Part shown: positions 1-6,520 of the stretch, piece after piece
Layout: each line of letters opens with the position of its first letter
Position numbering within the stretch: the stretch's first letter is position 1
Assembly: GCA_026770615.1 (NCBI GenBank)
Contig: MU631872.1
Location: forward strand, 65,266 to 75,436
DNA length: 10,171 nucleotides
DNA from: Pavlovales sp. CCMP2436
Taxonomy: Eukaryota > Haptophyta > Pavlovophyceae > Pavlovales
Direction of reading: 5' to 3'
Translations under genes and position numbers: made by a program
The notes under the pieces: model-generated
Seen by the model: the letters and a program-made list of their open reading frames with translations, nothing else
Told to the model about the DNA's origin: nothing
Database searches by the model: none

Positions 1-217
1 ACGAAGCAATTCGAAGCAATTCGATTAATAGGTGTCCCGCCGCTCGCGAAGCACGAGTTTGACTTTTCGGGACTCCGGGGGGATGGAGAGCCACCCCGGG
101 GTCTAGCAAGATCGAGCAAGAACTAAAAAGAACGAAAAAGATCGAGCAAGAACGAAAAAGAAAGAAAAAGATCGAGTTAGAAAATGGTGGTCCGTCATAT
201 GCTCTTCGTAGCCGATG
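1..217. repeat. Left-edge non-coding segment with 10-bp periodic A-rich repeats
   Basis: No gene is seen here. The decamer cgaagcaatt occurs twice in tandem at 2-21. At 111-180 seven 10-bp units follow each other, alternating atcgagcaag-like and aacgaaaaag-like forms, so that a 30-bp higher-order unit repeats from 111 and again from 141. Part of this tract (119-141) closely resembles the A-rich spacer just before the lipase gene (9098-9120). That similarity suggests the left edge may belong to the viral element rather than to host DNA, although low-complexity tracts can also converge. Confidence 0.55.
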
Positions 218-570
218 TCGCGATCAGAAATGATTTTTCGCACGAGATTGCCGAGTGTAAAGGTATTCAAATATGATTTTCGTACGGGAATCCCGCTCGC
301 TCAAATATGACTCCTTTTGGGACTTTTCGCGTGCGTGCGCGCAGCGGGGAAGTAGCCTCCAGGGCCTATGGGAAATTATTTCAGTGTTTTTATTTTTTAC
401 GAAGATCCTTTTTTTCTCTAGATCTATTTTATTAGTTTATATAAACCCGCACGCACTCGAAAAAGGCTAAAAGGAGTCATATTTGAGCGAGCAGGATTAC
501 CGTGCAAAAATCTTAAATGAGCGGACTTACACTCGATAAACTCGTGCGGGAAATCATATTTGAGCGGCGA
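218..570. repeat. Large imperfect inverted repeat (foldback/MITE-like)
   Basis: The reverse complement of about 445-570 aligns along nearly its whole length with about 218-342. The best block is 273-318 against 469-514, sharing the 23-base stretch that starts at gctcgctcaaatatgactcc. Outside it, gcacgag and cgagtgtaa match in both arms. Inside it, a tttcg...gtgcgtgcg stretch matches. The arms are about 120 bp and the loop about 100 bp (343-444). No clear target-site duplication is seen at the edges. It could be a non-autonomous foldback element, a regulatory or structured RNA region, or a degenerate viral repeat. The 65-codon reading frame at 273-470 lies inside the repeat and is probably not a gene. 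Confidence 0.7.
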
Positions 571-730
571 TTATTAAGTCGTAGTAAATAGAAAGTTGAA
601 CCGTAGAAAACATAGGGTATAGACATGACTTTCATATGTTACACTTGTGACACTCGATGAAAAAGAAACTAAGGGTCTCTAAATACCGCATTTGTAAACG
701 TTGCTAGTTTTGGCCTGCCGGATACGCTAA

Positions 731-800
731 ATAGCACACGTAACCGTTAGGGCTACCGGAATAGCACACATAACCGTCGGGGCTACAGTACACAGCACAG
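731..800 (+). repeat. Degenerate 30-bp tandem repeat, left cluster
   Basis: The motif atagcacacg/atagcacaca begins at 731 and 761, and a variant (cacagcacag) begins at 791, giving exact 30-bp spacing. The intervening part, roughly taaccgttagggctaccgga, is shared between the first two copies and decays in the third. The copies differ and are not separated by unique spacers, so this is not a CRISPR array. Confidence 0.6.
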
Positions 801-1136
801 CCAGGGTTGCTCAATATAGGCCTTCTGAGGCGAAACTCGGGCATCCGGAGGCCTGGGGAGGCGTGGCAGGACCCCTGTGGTGGGTGCTAGGCCTGGGAGT
901 CAACCCCGCTCATTTTATCGTCGAGTAAGACCACTTTGAAAAAACAGCAAATGAGGTAAGGGGGAAAAGTTGGTTTTTTGAAATCGAGTTAGCGCGAGCC
1001 AGTGGTCGATGTGGACATGGGTGGCGCTCACAAAGTCCATCAGGATGCTGGAGGCGATCGATCTAGAGCCTGGGCGAGTGCTGAAGACCTACTGTGCGCC
1101 TGTGCGGCCCGTGAGAAAAAAGTACATGGATTTTCA

Positions 1137-1217
1137 GGGGGCTACGGGAATAGCACACCCCTGGATACACGTATATAGCACATCCCGGCGAGGGATACGT
1201 AACACAGCACATTTAAC
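1137..1217 (+). repeat. Degenerate tandem repeat, right cluster
   Basis: The same core seen at 731-800 returns here: ggctacgggaatagcacac at 1140-1158, atagcacat from 1175 and cacagcacat from 1203, with spacings of 25 and 28 bases. The last copy is followed by ttaaccg, matching taaccg in the left cluster. The two clusters are about 350 bp apart and look like diverged parts of one repeat family. Confidence 0.5.
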
Positions 1218-1310
1218 CGAAAAGACGGTGTTTGGCGTGCGGTTCTTGGAAGGGACTTGGAGGGCCTTGAAGGTGGAGGGTCTTGGTGAGTATTTTTTTA
1301 GTGTTTAGTG

Positions 1311-1351
1311 GTATTTTAGTGATTTTTAGTGATTTTTAGTGGTTTTTTTTT
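1311..1351. repeat. 10-bp T-rich tandem repeat after the capsid gene
   Basis: Units gtattttagt, gatttttagt, gatttttagt and ggtttttttt follow each other from 1311 to 1350 and abut the capsid stop codon (1352-1354, minus strand). Read on the capsid strand this is an A-rich 3' flank. It may be part of the 3' untranslated region or end signal of the capsid transcript, but there is no hairpin or other direct evidence for that. Confidence 0.5.
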
Positions 1352-2614
1352 TTACGACTGGTAGGACAGGAGGCCTTGCTGCGCGACCAGGATCTTCTCG
1401 TGCTGTACCCAGACGTCAACCATCAGAGCCGGATTATTAGCAGCAATCTGGGCTTCGAAGACCACGTGCATTAGCTGTGTGCTCACACCGTCCGATAGCG
1501 AGTCGCTCTGCGGGAAAGCCTGCAGGGCAAGACCAATACAGAAACCGTCATTCACGTATTCCACGGAGCTGATACACGAGCGAGCCGAGGCGTCAGAAAT
1601 TCCCGAGCCCAGTGCCTTCGATAGCTCAAACCGTGCTTCAGCAGCGGAGCCCGTCGTGTCTATAGCCGATTGAGGGATCACCTGCGAGCCTAATTTAAAT
1701 CGGTAGCTGATACAGCCAGCTCGTGTACGTTTCGTGATAGTTTTGGTGAGGTGAGGGTTGGCGTCGGCAGATTCCTTAAAGCTAACGAAAATGTTGCACG
1801 CGGAGCTCACACGGATTGGAATCTGCATTGACACAAACCCAGCATTAGCGCTTACCGTGCTTTTGAACGCAACGTAATCGTAACAGGGCGCTGTAATAAC
1901 TCCACCAAGAGCCTGGTACATCGCGGTTTCGACCGCAGCGTCTAGACGGACCTCACTCAGGTGCAATTTGGCATTCGTCACCGTCACACCCGAATTCGAT
2001 GCCGTGGCATTGTCATATGTCCCCCAATCTACAGACGGGGCGAATTTTATTTCCAGGCGAATGCTCTCTTTGAGTGCCGAGAGTGGGATGGCTTTCATGC
2101 CGAGCGTACCCAGCATGTTCATGAGCGGCAACGCCACGGTGAGAGAGCCTCCTGCGGGTATGGTGGCTCCTGCACGCGAGTAATACGATTTTACGATCTC
2201 AGCCGCGGAATTATCAGTGCAGATGAAATCGGCGACACCGCGCATAGTACCGCTCGAGCGAAGACTGTCGAGATCCGTGGTGAAATCTTGAATGATCGAA
2301 AACAAGGCTCCATACTCAGAAATCGAACTGAGATGCTGGCTCCCAAAAAACACATCCACAGACGATATCATCGAGGTAGCGCTTCCGTCGAGCGTCATGG
2401 GTGTCGCGTTCCCGTTTACGATCGTATAGGACGACACAGTCTGTGATCCATCGAGGTGCAAACCCGGGAGACCTGCCTGGATATCGAATGTGAGCTTTCC
2501 GCCGCCGGCCACAGGACCGCTACCGGAGGAAGAAGTCAGGTAGTGCCGAAGCATTTCCACGGGCGGGGCTAGCGGTCTTGGCTCGTATTGATAGTAGCTG
2601 GGAATAGATTCCAT
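1352..2614 (-). CDS. Major capsid protein, double-jelly-roll type (PLV-like)
   Basis: This 420-residue protein is the likely major capsid protein, forming the trimeric capsomers of an icosahedral shell. It is rich in short beta-type segments and Gly/Ser/Thr loops. A segment at residues 176-191 (IPLSALKESIRLEIKF) resembles the well-conserved strand region of PLV, virophage and NCLDV capsid proteins, and the C-terminal VDVWVQHEKILV also fits this group. It has no signal peptide or membrane segment. It lies third in a leftward cluster behind the penton-like and small virion proteins, the usual company of such a capsid gene. The ATG at 2614 is preceded by a promoter-like motif at 2642-2653, and the stop is TAA. 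It is somewhat short for the family (many are about 450-600 residues), so a compact second jelly roll is expected. Recognition is by pattern, without a database search. Confidence 0.85.
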   Translation of the reverse strand: MESIPSYYQYEPRPLAPPVEMLRHYLTSSSGSGPVAGGGKLTFDIQAGLPGLHLDGSQTVSSYTIVNGNATPMTLDGSATSMISSVDVFFGSQHLSSISEYGALFSIIQDFTTDLDSLRSSGTMRGVADFICTDNSAAEIVKSYYSRAGATIPAGGSLTVALPLMNMLGTLGMKAIPLSALKESIRLEIKFAPSVDWGTYDNATASNSGVTVTNAKLHLSEVRLDAAVETAMYQALGGVITAPCYDYVAFKSTVSANAGFVSMQIPIRVSSACNIFVSFKESADANPHLTKTITKRTRAGCISYRFKLGSQVIPQSAIDTTGSAAEARFELSKALGSGISDASARSCISSVEYVNDGFCIGLALQAFPQSDSLSDGVSTQLMHVVFEAQIAANNPALMVDVWVQHEKILVAQQGLLSYQS

Positions 2615-2641
2615 ATCTGATTGATTGTGTAGACGTAACCA

Positions 2642-2653
2642 AGATTTTTATTT
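2642..2653 (-). promoter_or_regulatory. Promoter-like motif before the capsid gene
   Basis: On the minus strand this reads AAATAAAAATCT, identical to the motif before the ATPase gene. It ends 27 bases before the capsid ATG. It also contains AATAAA and lies 44-55 bases past the stop of the preceding gene, so it could double as that gene's polyadenylation signal. Confidence 0.55.
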
Positions 2654-2696
2654 CGTTTTTATGTTTGTTAATCGACGCCAAATGACGTCACCTATA

Positions 2697-3041
2697 TTAT
2701 GAGTTGGCCATTCGTTCAAACTGGCCGGTGAGACCTCGCAATTCCTTGCTGGCTCCAACGCCACTTGCAAAATTACCGACCTGCCCGGCTACCCGTGCGC
2801 CTGCAGACAGACCGTTCAGGACATCACGACCAAATCCTAGTGCCTCGCCCGCTCCAGGAATACGCCCAAACTCACTTTTCTCGAGTGCCGTCAACCCGAG
2901 CCGTGCGTTCTGAGCGATTTTGCTTACCGCAGATGCTGCGTTGTGTAAGAAATTACCAGATGCGTGGCCAAACTGCTGTAATTTCGGTAGGGCATTGGAC
3001 CCCCACCTAGCGGCATTTCGTGCGAATTGGCCCCAGCCCAT
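2697..3041 (-). CDS. Small Gly/Ala-rich virion protein (minor core/membrane-active type)
   Basis: This is a 114-residue protein of unknown exact function. It begins MGWGQFARNAARWGSN and is rich in Gly, Ala, Arg and Asn, with alternating small and hydrophobic residues that suggest amphipathic helices (about residues 18-55 and 70-105). It has no typical signal peptide. Its place between the penton-like and major capsid genes, its size and its composition resemble the small internal virion proteins of PLVs and other adenovirus-like lineages, some of which interact with membranes or DNA. The frame is open back to 3125, but that start would overlap the end of the upstream gene and add an unlike 28-residue leader. 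The ATG at 3041 sits 26 bases after a promoter-like motif (3068-3079) and is preferred. The stop is TAA. The role is inferred from context. Confidence 0.65.
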   Translation of the reverse strand: MGWGQFARNAARWGSNALPKLQQFGHASGNFLHNAASAVSKIAQNARLGLTALEKSEFGRIPGAGEALGFGRDVLNGLSAGARVAGQVGNFASGVGASKELRGLTGQFERMANS

Positions 3042-3067
3042 CTCTCTCGTAAGTGTACGATTACACG

Positions 3068-3079
3068 AGATATTTATCG
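3068..3079 (-). promoter_or_regulatory. Weak promoter-like motif before the small virion gene
   Basis: On the minus strand this reads CGATAAATATCT, matching 9 of 12 positions of the AAATAAAAATCT motif. It ends 26 bases before the ATG at 3041, the same spacing as at the stronger sites. It lies in the 50-bp gap after the penton-like gene and supports the shorter start for the downstream protein. Confidence 0.4.
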
Positions 3080-3091
3080 AAATCCAGACGG

Positions 3092-3868
3092 CTAGTCGAT
3101 CATGACATCGATAACCACCGACCACGAAAGCCCCTGAGTGTTGTACGGTTTCTGAATTTCGTCAAGGAGGGCAACAACAACGCTACTTAGTGTCCGTCTA
3201 CGTGCGTTCATATACGGTGCCGAGTCAGATTTGAAGACCTGTATATCGCCGTATGCGACGTTCACTGGCACGGATGCGAGAAGATTGGTGGTGTTTTCTC
3301 CCGTACGGCTGAGCGAATCTTGCACGTCCAACTCGAAACTCTCACTCGCCACTAAGACAGCACGGGATCCACCGAGGTCGATCATGCGCGGAGCAGACGT
3401 CGGGGTGCTCGAAGAAGGAATTGTGATATTGAAATTTTTGTTCATTCCCAGTATTTTATGAGCTGTGGTTGTCTCGTTCGTCGCTATCGATATATTGCCA
3501 CCTTGGCTGTGCGCAAATGTGAGTTTGTTAGTTGCCGAGTCGAATGCTGAGCTCACACCCGCGGCAATCATTTGCGAAGTAGAGTTAATCGCGCTGGAAA
3601 GGGACTCCCCGCTCGTGTATTGCGCAGACGGGATTGTAACGACCGAAAGCTCGTCCCCGGCAAGGAGCAGCACGAATGTGTTATTTGCCGGGTTTACGTT
3701 TGGCTGAATAATAGGAAATGAGCATGACTCGAGACGCACGTACATGGATTCACGACCTGAGAGCGAGATACCCAGTGATAGATCGAAAACGACACTGTCA
3801 GTACGGTCGACGCCCAGTGGGAACTTATCGGCTTGGTCGCTAGAGAGATAGAGGCGATGCAGCACCAT
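3092..3868 (-). CDS. Penton-like minor capsid protein
   Basis: This protein of 258 residues (264 if the upstream ATG at 3886 is used) probably occupies the fivefold vertices of the capsid. The N-terminal third carries the pattern typical of PLV and virophage minor capsid proteins. A strand with VVFDLSLGISL is followed by YVRLESCSFPIIQPNVNPANNTF, in which a run on strand-forming residues leads to a Pro/Asn turn and an N-N-T-F motif. The rest is rich in Ser/Thr and short beta segments, as expected for a single jelly roll. It is the first gene of the leftward cluster and is followed 50 bp later by the small virion protein. The ATG at 3868 has A at -3 and G at +4 and lies 24 bases after a promoter motif. 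The one at 3886 has a poorer context and lies only 6 bases from it. The stop is TAG. Confidence 0.7.
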   Translation of the reverse strand: MVLHRLYLSSDQADKFPLGVDRTDSVVFDLSLGISLSGRESMYVRLESCSFPIIQPNVNPANNTFVLLLAGDELSVVTIPSAQYTSGESLSSAINSTSQMIAAGVSSAFDSATNKLTFAHSQGGNISIATNETTTAHKILGMNKNFNITIPSSSTPTSAPRMIDLGGSRAVLVASESFELDVQDSLSRTGENTTNLLASVPVNVAYGDIQVFKSDSAPYMNARRRTLSSVVVALLDEIQKPYNTQGLSWSVVIDVMID

Positions 3869-3892
3869 TATGGGACGATATAGCATGCGTGT

Positions 3893-3904
3893 ATATTTTT
3901 ATTT
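3893..3904 (-). promoter_or_regulatory. Promoter-like motif before the penton-like gene
   Basis: On the minus strand this reads AAATAAAAATAT and ends 24 bases before the ATG at 3868. It lies in the 110-bp divergent region between the two transcription units, where no gene ends on either side. It is therefore best explained as a promoter element rather than a polyadenylation signal. Confidence 0.6.
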
Positions 3905-3939
3905 AATTGTAAACAAAAGAAAAGTTAAGTGCCGAGTGC

Positions 3940-3951
3940 AAATAAAAATCT
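3940..3951 (+). promoter_or_regulatory. Promoter-like motif before the ATPase gene
   Basis: The sequence AAATAAAAATCT ends 27 bases before the ATPase ATG at 3979. It is the same 12-mer as before the capsid gene, on the opposite strand. Together with 3893-3904 it makes the divergent control region that drives the two arms of the element. Confidence 0.6.
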
Positions 3952-3978
3952 AAAGGTATTGATAGAGCTATATTTGTC

Positions 3979-5244
3979 ATGGAGAAAAATAACAACGTTA
4001 CCGAGGAATCGGCGACAGTTTCCATTGCCGAACATCACACACCGCTAGCAATCGAAAAAGTAACTATCGAGCCCACAGCGGTCACCAACACCTCGACCGC
4101 TACCCCAGACGCACCCCCGCCTGCCAAGCCAAAACGCATCCCAAGCGAGAAGCAGCGCCTCAACTACTTGGCAGCTAATAAAAGGCGAGTTCAGATTCTT
4201 GCGGATGCCAAGGCGATCAGGGTTGCGGCTGCTGATGAGAAAGCACGCGAAAAAGCGGCACTAGAGGAATACGCTCTAGCAATTAAGCTATCGGCAAAAT
4301 ATGGATTTTCTAACACTCCAGCTCCAACGGTACCACAAGCGGCGCCACCAGTCCAGCAAGCTCAGGAGACGGAGGGTTCTTCGAGCGTAGTTGATCCGCC
4401 TCCATTCCGCTATTATGAAAAGCCGGTGATATCCATTCGTTATGTTAAAAAAAAAAAAAAGGTATATTATATAGCTTCAAAAATGGAAGTAACTTCCACG
4501 GAAGACCAGAATAATTCGAGCGACAAAGTTATAGAGGAAACCAACATTATACAGCTCACAATTCCTAGGTTTGATGTCGACAACGCACTCGGCGATGATA
4601 TCCCGGCGCCCTTACCGGCGCAACACATGTTCGCATGCTTCTTGGGGCCACCACGGTCAGGAAAAACGAGTCTGTCCATAGCCATGCTTACACAGACCTC
4701 ACCTAAAGTGTATAATGGGGTCTTCGACCACGTCTTTTTGTTTGTGCCGGCTACGAGTTTTGCATCGATGAGCGACTCACCTTTCAGAAATCACGATAAA
4801 GTAAACCACGAGCTTGATAAGGCAACACTCGATGCGGTGATCGTAAAGCTCGAGGTTGCATCAAAGAAGAAACAAAATTCGTTAATTATCATAGATGACT
4901 TTATGTCGAGCCTTAAAGAAAATGCGCTTAGATCGGCACTTGAAAAATTGATGTCAAATCGTCGCCATTTGCGGGTGAGCGTGTGGATCATCAGTCAGAC
5001 GTACCGATCGATTCCGCTAACGATTCGTAAGCTCGTGAGCGCCCTATTTTTATTCCGTGTTTCGAATTTGCGAGAGCTGGAAAGTGTTAGAGACGAGCTA
5101 GTGCCCCGTAGTAAAATTGAGTTTCAGGAGCTTTATAATCACGTTTTCAAGTCTGGAGGAGACTCACATCAGTTCATGTTTATAGATGTCGGTAGTGCTC
5201 TCATTTACAATAAATTTGCAAAGTTGACGTACAGATTAAAATAA
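3979..5244 (+). CDS. Genome-packaging ATPase (FtsK/HerA, A32-like) with long N-terminal extension
   Basis: This 421-residue protein is the likely motor that pumps viral DNA into the capsid. The ATPase core starts near residue 190. Walker A is GPPRSGKTS at residues 223-231, and Walker B is SLIIIDDF at about 301-308 with the acidic pair D306/D307. The following NRRHLRVSVWIISQTYRSIP block (about 327-346) matches the conserved region after Walker B in A32-like viral ATPases. Residues 1-165 are unlike the core. They are Thr/Pro/Ala-rich at first, then a charged, probably helical stretch (about 50-115), then a lysine run encoded by 14 consecutive A bases (4447-4460). A second in-frame ATG follows at 4483 (M169), so the core might be made alone or the extension may be a fused domain. 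The protein is long for its family. The stop is TAA. Confidence 0.85.
   Translation: MEKNNNVTEESATVSIAEHHTPLAIEKVTIEPTAVTNTSTATPDAPPPAKPKRIPSEKQRLNYLAANKRRVQILADAKAIRVAAADEKAREKAALEEYALAIKLSAKYGFSNTPAPTVPQAAPPVQQAQETEGSSSVVDPPPFRYYEKPVISIRYVKKKKKVYYIASKMEVTSTEDQNNSSDKVIEETNIIQLTIPRFDVDNALGDDIPAPLPAQHMFACFLGPPRSGKTSLSIAMLTQTSPKVYNGVFDHVFLFVPATSFASMSDSPFRNHDKVNHELDKATLDAVIVKLEVASKKKQNSLIIIDDFMSSLKENALRSALEKLMSNRRHLRVSVWIISQTYRSIPLTIRKLVSALFLFRVSNLRELESVRDELVPRSKIEFQELYNHVFKSGGDSHQFMFIDVGSALIYNKFAKLTYRLK
4447..4460 (+). other. A14 homopolymer inside the ATPase gene
   Basis: Fourteen A bases in a row encode most of a lysine run (KKKKK) at the junction between the N-terminal extension and the ATPase core. 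Such a run is prone to polymerase slippage and to sequencing length error. As given, the frame stays open across it. Confidence 0.9.
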
Positions 5245-5249
5245 AATGT
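5238..5249 (+). promoter_or_regulatory. Weak promoter-like motif before the Pro-rich gene
   Basis: The sequence AAATAAAATGTT overlaps the ATPase stop codon, matches 9 of 12 positions of the AAATAAAAATMT motif and ends 21 bases before the ATG at 5271. It also contains AATAAA and could serve as the end signal of the ATPase transcript. Confidence 0.35.
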
Positions 5250-5270
5250 TGGCACAGAGTACAGACATCA

Positions 5271-6416
5271 ATGGCCGTGAACAATCTCAACCGCGACAGG
5301 CTTCTTGCACTAACGGACACAGACCCACGCCACAGAGTTACTAATTACTTGCTCAACGGTCGACCGTACGATGGAGCTATGCACCCGATTTTTCAAAAAG
5401 GTAAGATTGCGGCCACGTACATGACTGGACCACGCCACCACGAATTTAGCGAGTACTTGGTGTACAGCGTTCGGCCGATTCTAATTGACATACCTCAAAT
5501 CGACCTTCCTCGCCTACCACGCGAGCCAAAAAATATATATACTGCGTACCAAGACGCGGGGGTGTATGATGACGTTCTCAACAATGTGAGTGGACAGCCT
5601 GCATTGAATCGAACTATAATCCCAGCGCGACCACCGTTGTTAAGTGGACGGGATAGGCCCTCAAATAGTAATACCCCGCAAGGTTTCGTAAATCCACGTG
5701 GAGCCGTATCTGGTGGGCGAGGCGATCAAGTTTTCTACTCCCGCGTACCACCGACGGCCGTTCAAGGTCCACCAATAATTCCAAACTCGAGCGGTGTGCT
5801 GCCTCCCGATCAACGTCCCCAGCCACCTTACGGAGTGGTACAAGGCTTCCAGTCACCTCCTATTGCCGCTGTAGCACCACTGAGACCACCCGCGGTTCCC
5901 ATGACCCCATTTCGACCACTGTTTGGCCCTCCTCAGCCGATCGATTTTATTAGATCGCAACAAGGCTCGTCATCATCGTCCCAGAGGCAGTCGCAGCAGC
6001 CACCACCCCTGGCATTCATACCCACTACGTTAGCTGCACCATCTGCAGCAACAAAGGGACCTCCTTCACCCTCAACGCCACCTGTGTCATACGAAACTGG
6101 TACATCGCGGGGATCTGGTTCAAGGTCGGCTCGTCCAGCAGGGGTTAACAAACAGGGGGTGATGGCTCGTCAGGTCGACATTGAAAGATTGAACATAGAT
6201 TTTAGCGCGGCTGATTACGCGACAATGCGTCTCATGAGCGACAGAAGAAACTTCCCACCAAGGATCCCTGCCGAGGTAGAGGAACAGAGACAGCGTCTTG
6301 TGGATTACCCCGAACTGATGAGGCCAATTCTGGATCGATATGGAGATTTGCAGACCATCCGAGCGCGTATTGCCATAGGTGCGGTGTACGGTGTGCACAA
6401 GAGTATTGTCCCGTAG
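5271..6416 (+). CDS. Proline-rich protein of unknown function
   Basis: I do not recognise this 381-residue protein. Three parts can be seen. Residues 1 to about 110 look folded, with the pattern of a structured domain (HEFSEYLVYSVRPILIDIPQ). Residues from about 110 to 300 are low-complexity and probably disordered, rich in Pro, Ser, Gln and Gly, with a five-serine run and several PP and QQ pairs. Residues from about 300 to 381 again look folded and mostly helical, with alternating charge (ERLNIDFSAADYATMRLMSD). There is no signal peptide or membrane segment. It follows the ATPase by 26 bp and precedes probable surface proteins, so a structural or scaffolding role in the particle is plausible but unproven. 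An ATG at 5246 opens a 32-codon frame overlapping this start and is not considered a gene. The stop is TAG. Confidence 0.7.
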   Translation: MAVNNLNRDRLLALTDTDPRHRVTNYLLNGRPYDGAMHPIFQKGKIAATYMTGPRHHEFSEYLVYSVRPILIDIPQIDLPRLPREPKNIYTAYQDAGVYDDVLNNVSGQPALNRTIIPARPPLLSGRDRPSNSNTPQGFVNPRGAVSGGRGDQVFYSRVPPTAVQGPPIIPNSSGVLPPDQRPQPPYGVVQGFQSPPIAAVAPLRPPAVPMTPFRPLFGPPQPIDFIRSQQGSSSSSQRQSQQPPPLAFIPTTLAAPSAATKGPPSPSTPPVSYETGTSRGSGSRSARPAGVNKQGVMARQVDIERLNIDFSAADYATMRLMSDRRNFPPRIPAEVEEQRQRLVDYPELMRPILDRYGDLQTIRARIAIGAVYGVHKSIVP

Positions 6417-6483
6417 ACCATGTAAAAGAAAGAAAGGAAGAAAATCAAAAAAAAAAAAATCAAATCAAAAAATGCCTGGCGAT

Positions 6484-6495
6484 AAATAAAAATAT
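6484..6495 (+). promoter_or_regulatory. Promoter-like motif before the repeat-domain protein gene
   Basis: The sequence AAATAAAAATAT ends 25 bases before the ATG at 6521. It is identical to the minus-strand copy at 3893-3904. It lies about 68 bases past the preceding stop codon and contains AATAAA, so a shared end-signal role for the upstream gene is possible. Confidence 0.55.
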
Positions 6496-6520
6496 ATGGT
6501 GCTGATATATACATTTTGTG

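Larger units (their letters stand above)
571..1351. other. Non-coding region left of the capsid gene
   Basis: No gene can be supported in this stretch of about 780 bp. It contains a G-rich part (about 825-920), two clusters of degenerate short repeats described separately, and a T-rich tandem repeat next to the capsid stop codon. An open frame at 1009-1308 runs through one repeat cluster and has no recognisable protein character. I see no tRNA or rRNA in it. Confidence 0.55.

Noticed and set aside
273..470. 65-codon open frame on the plus strand
   Set aside because: It lies within the inverted repeat and its loop, so the frame is a by-product of the repeat.
731..800. Possible CRISPR array
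   Set aside because: The repeats are degenerate, contiguous and without unique spacers, and the genes are those of a eukaryotic-type virus.
1009..1308. 99-codon open frame on the plus strand
   Set aside because: It runs through a degenerate repeat cluster, has no recognisable domain or conserved character, and lacks the promoter motif seen at the other genes.
1961..2446. 161-codon open frame antisense to the capsid gene
   Set aside because: It is the complement of a strongly supported capsid frame, with a composition (many Arg, His, Cys) typical of shadow frames.
5246..5344. Short upstream open frame overlapping the start of the 381-residue protein
   Set aside because: It has only 32 codons, lies in a different frame and has no protein character. 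It probably arises by chance from the ATG in the A/T-rich gap.
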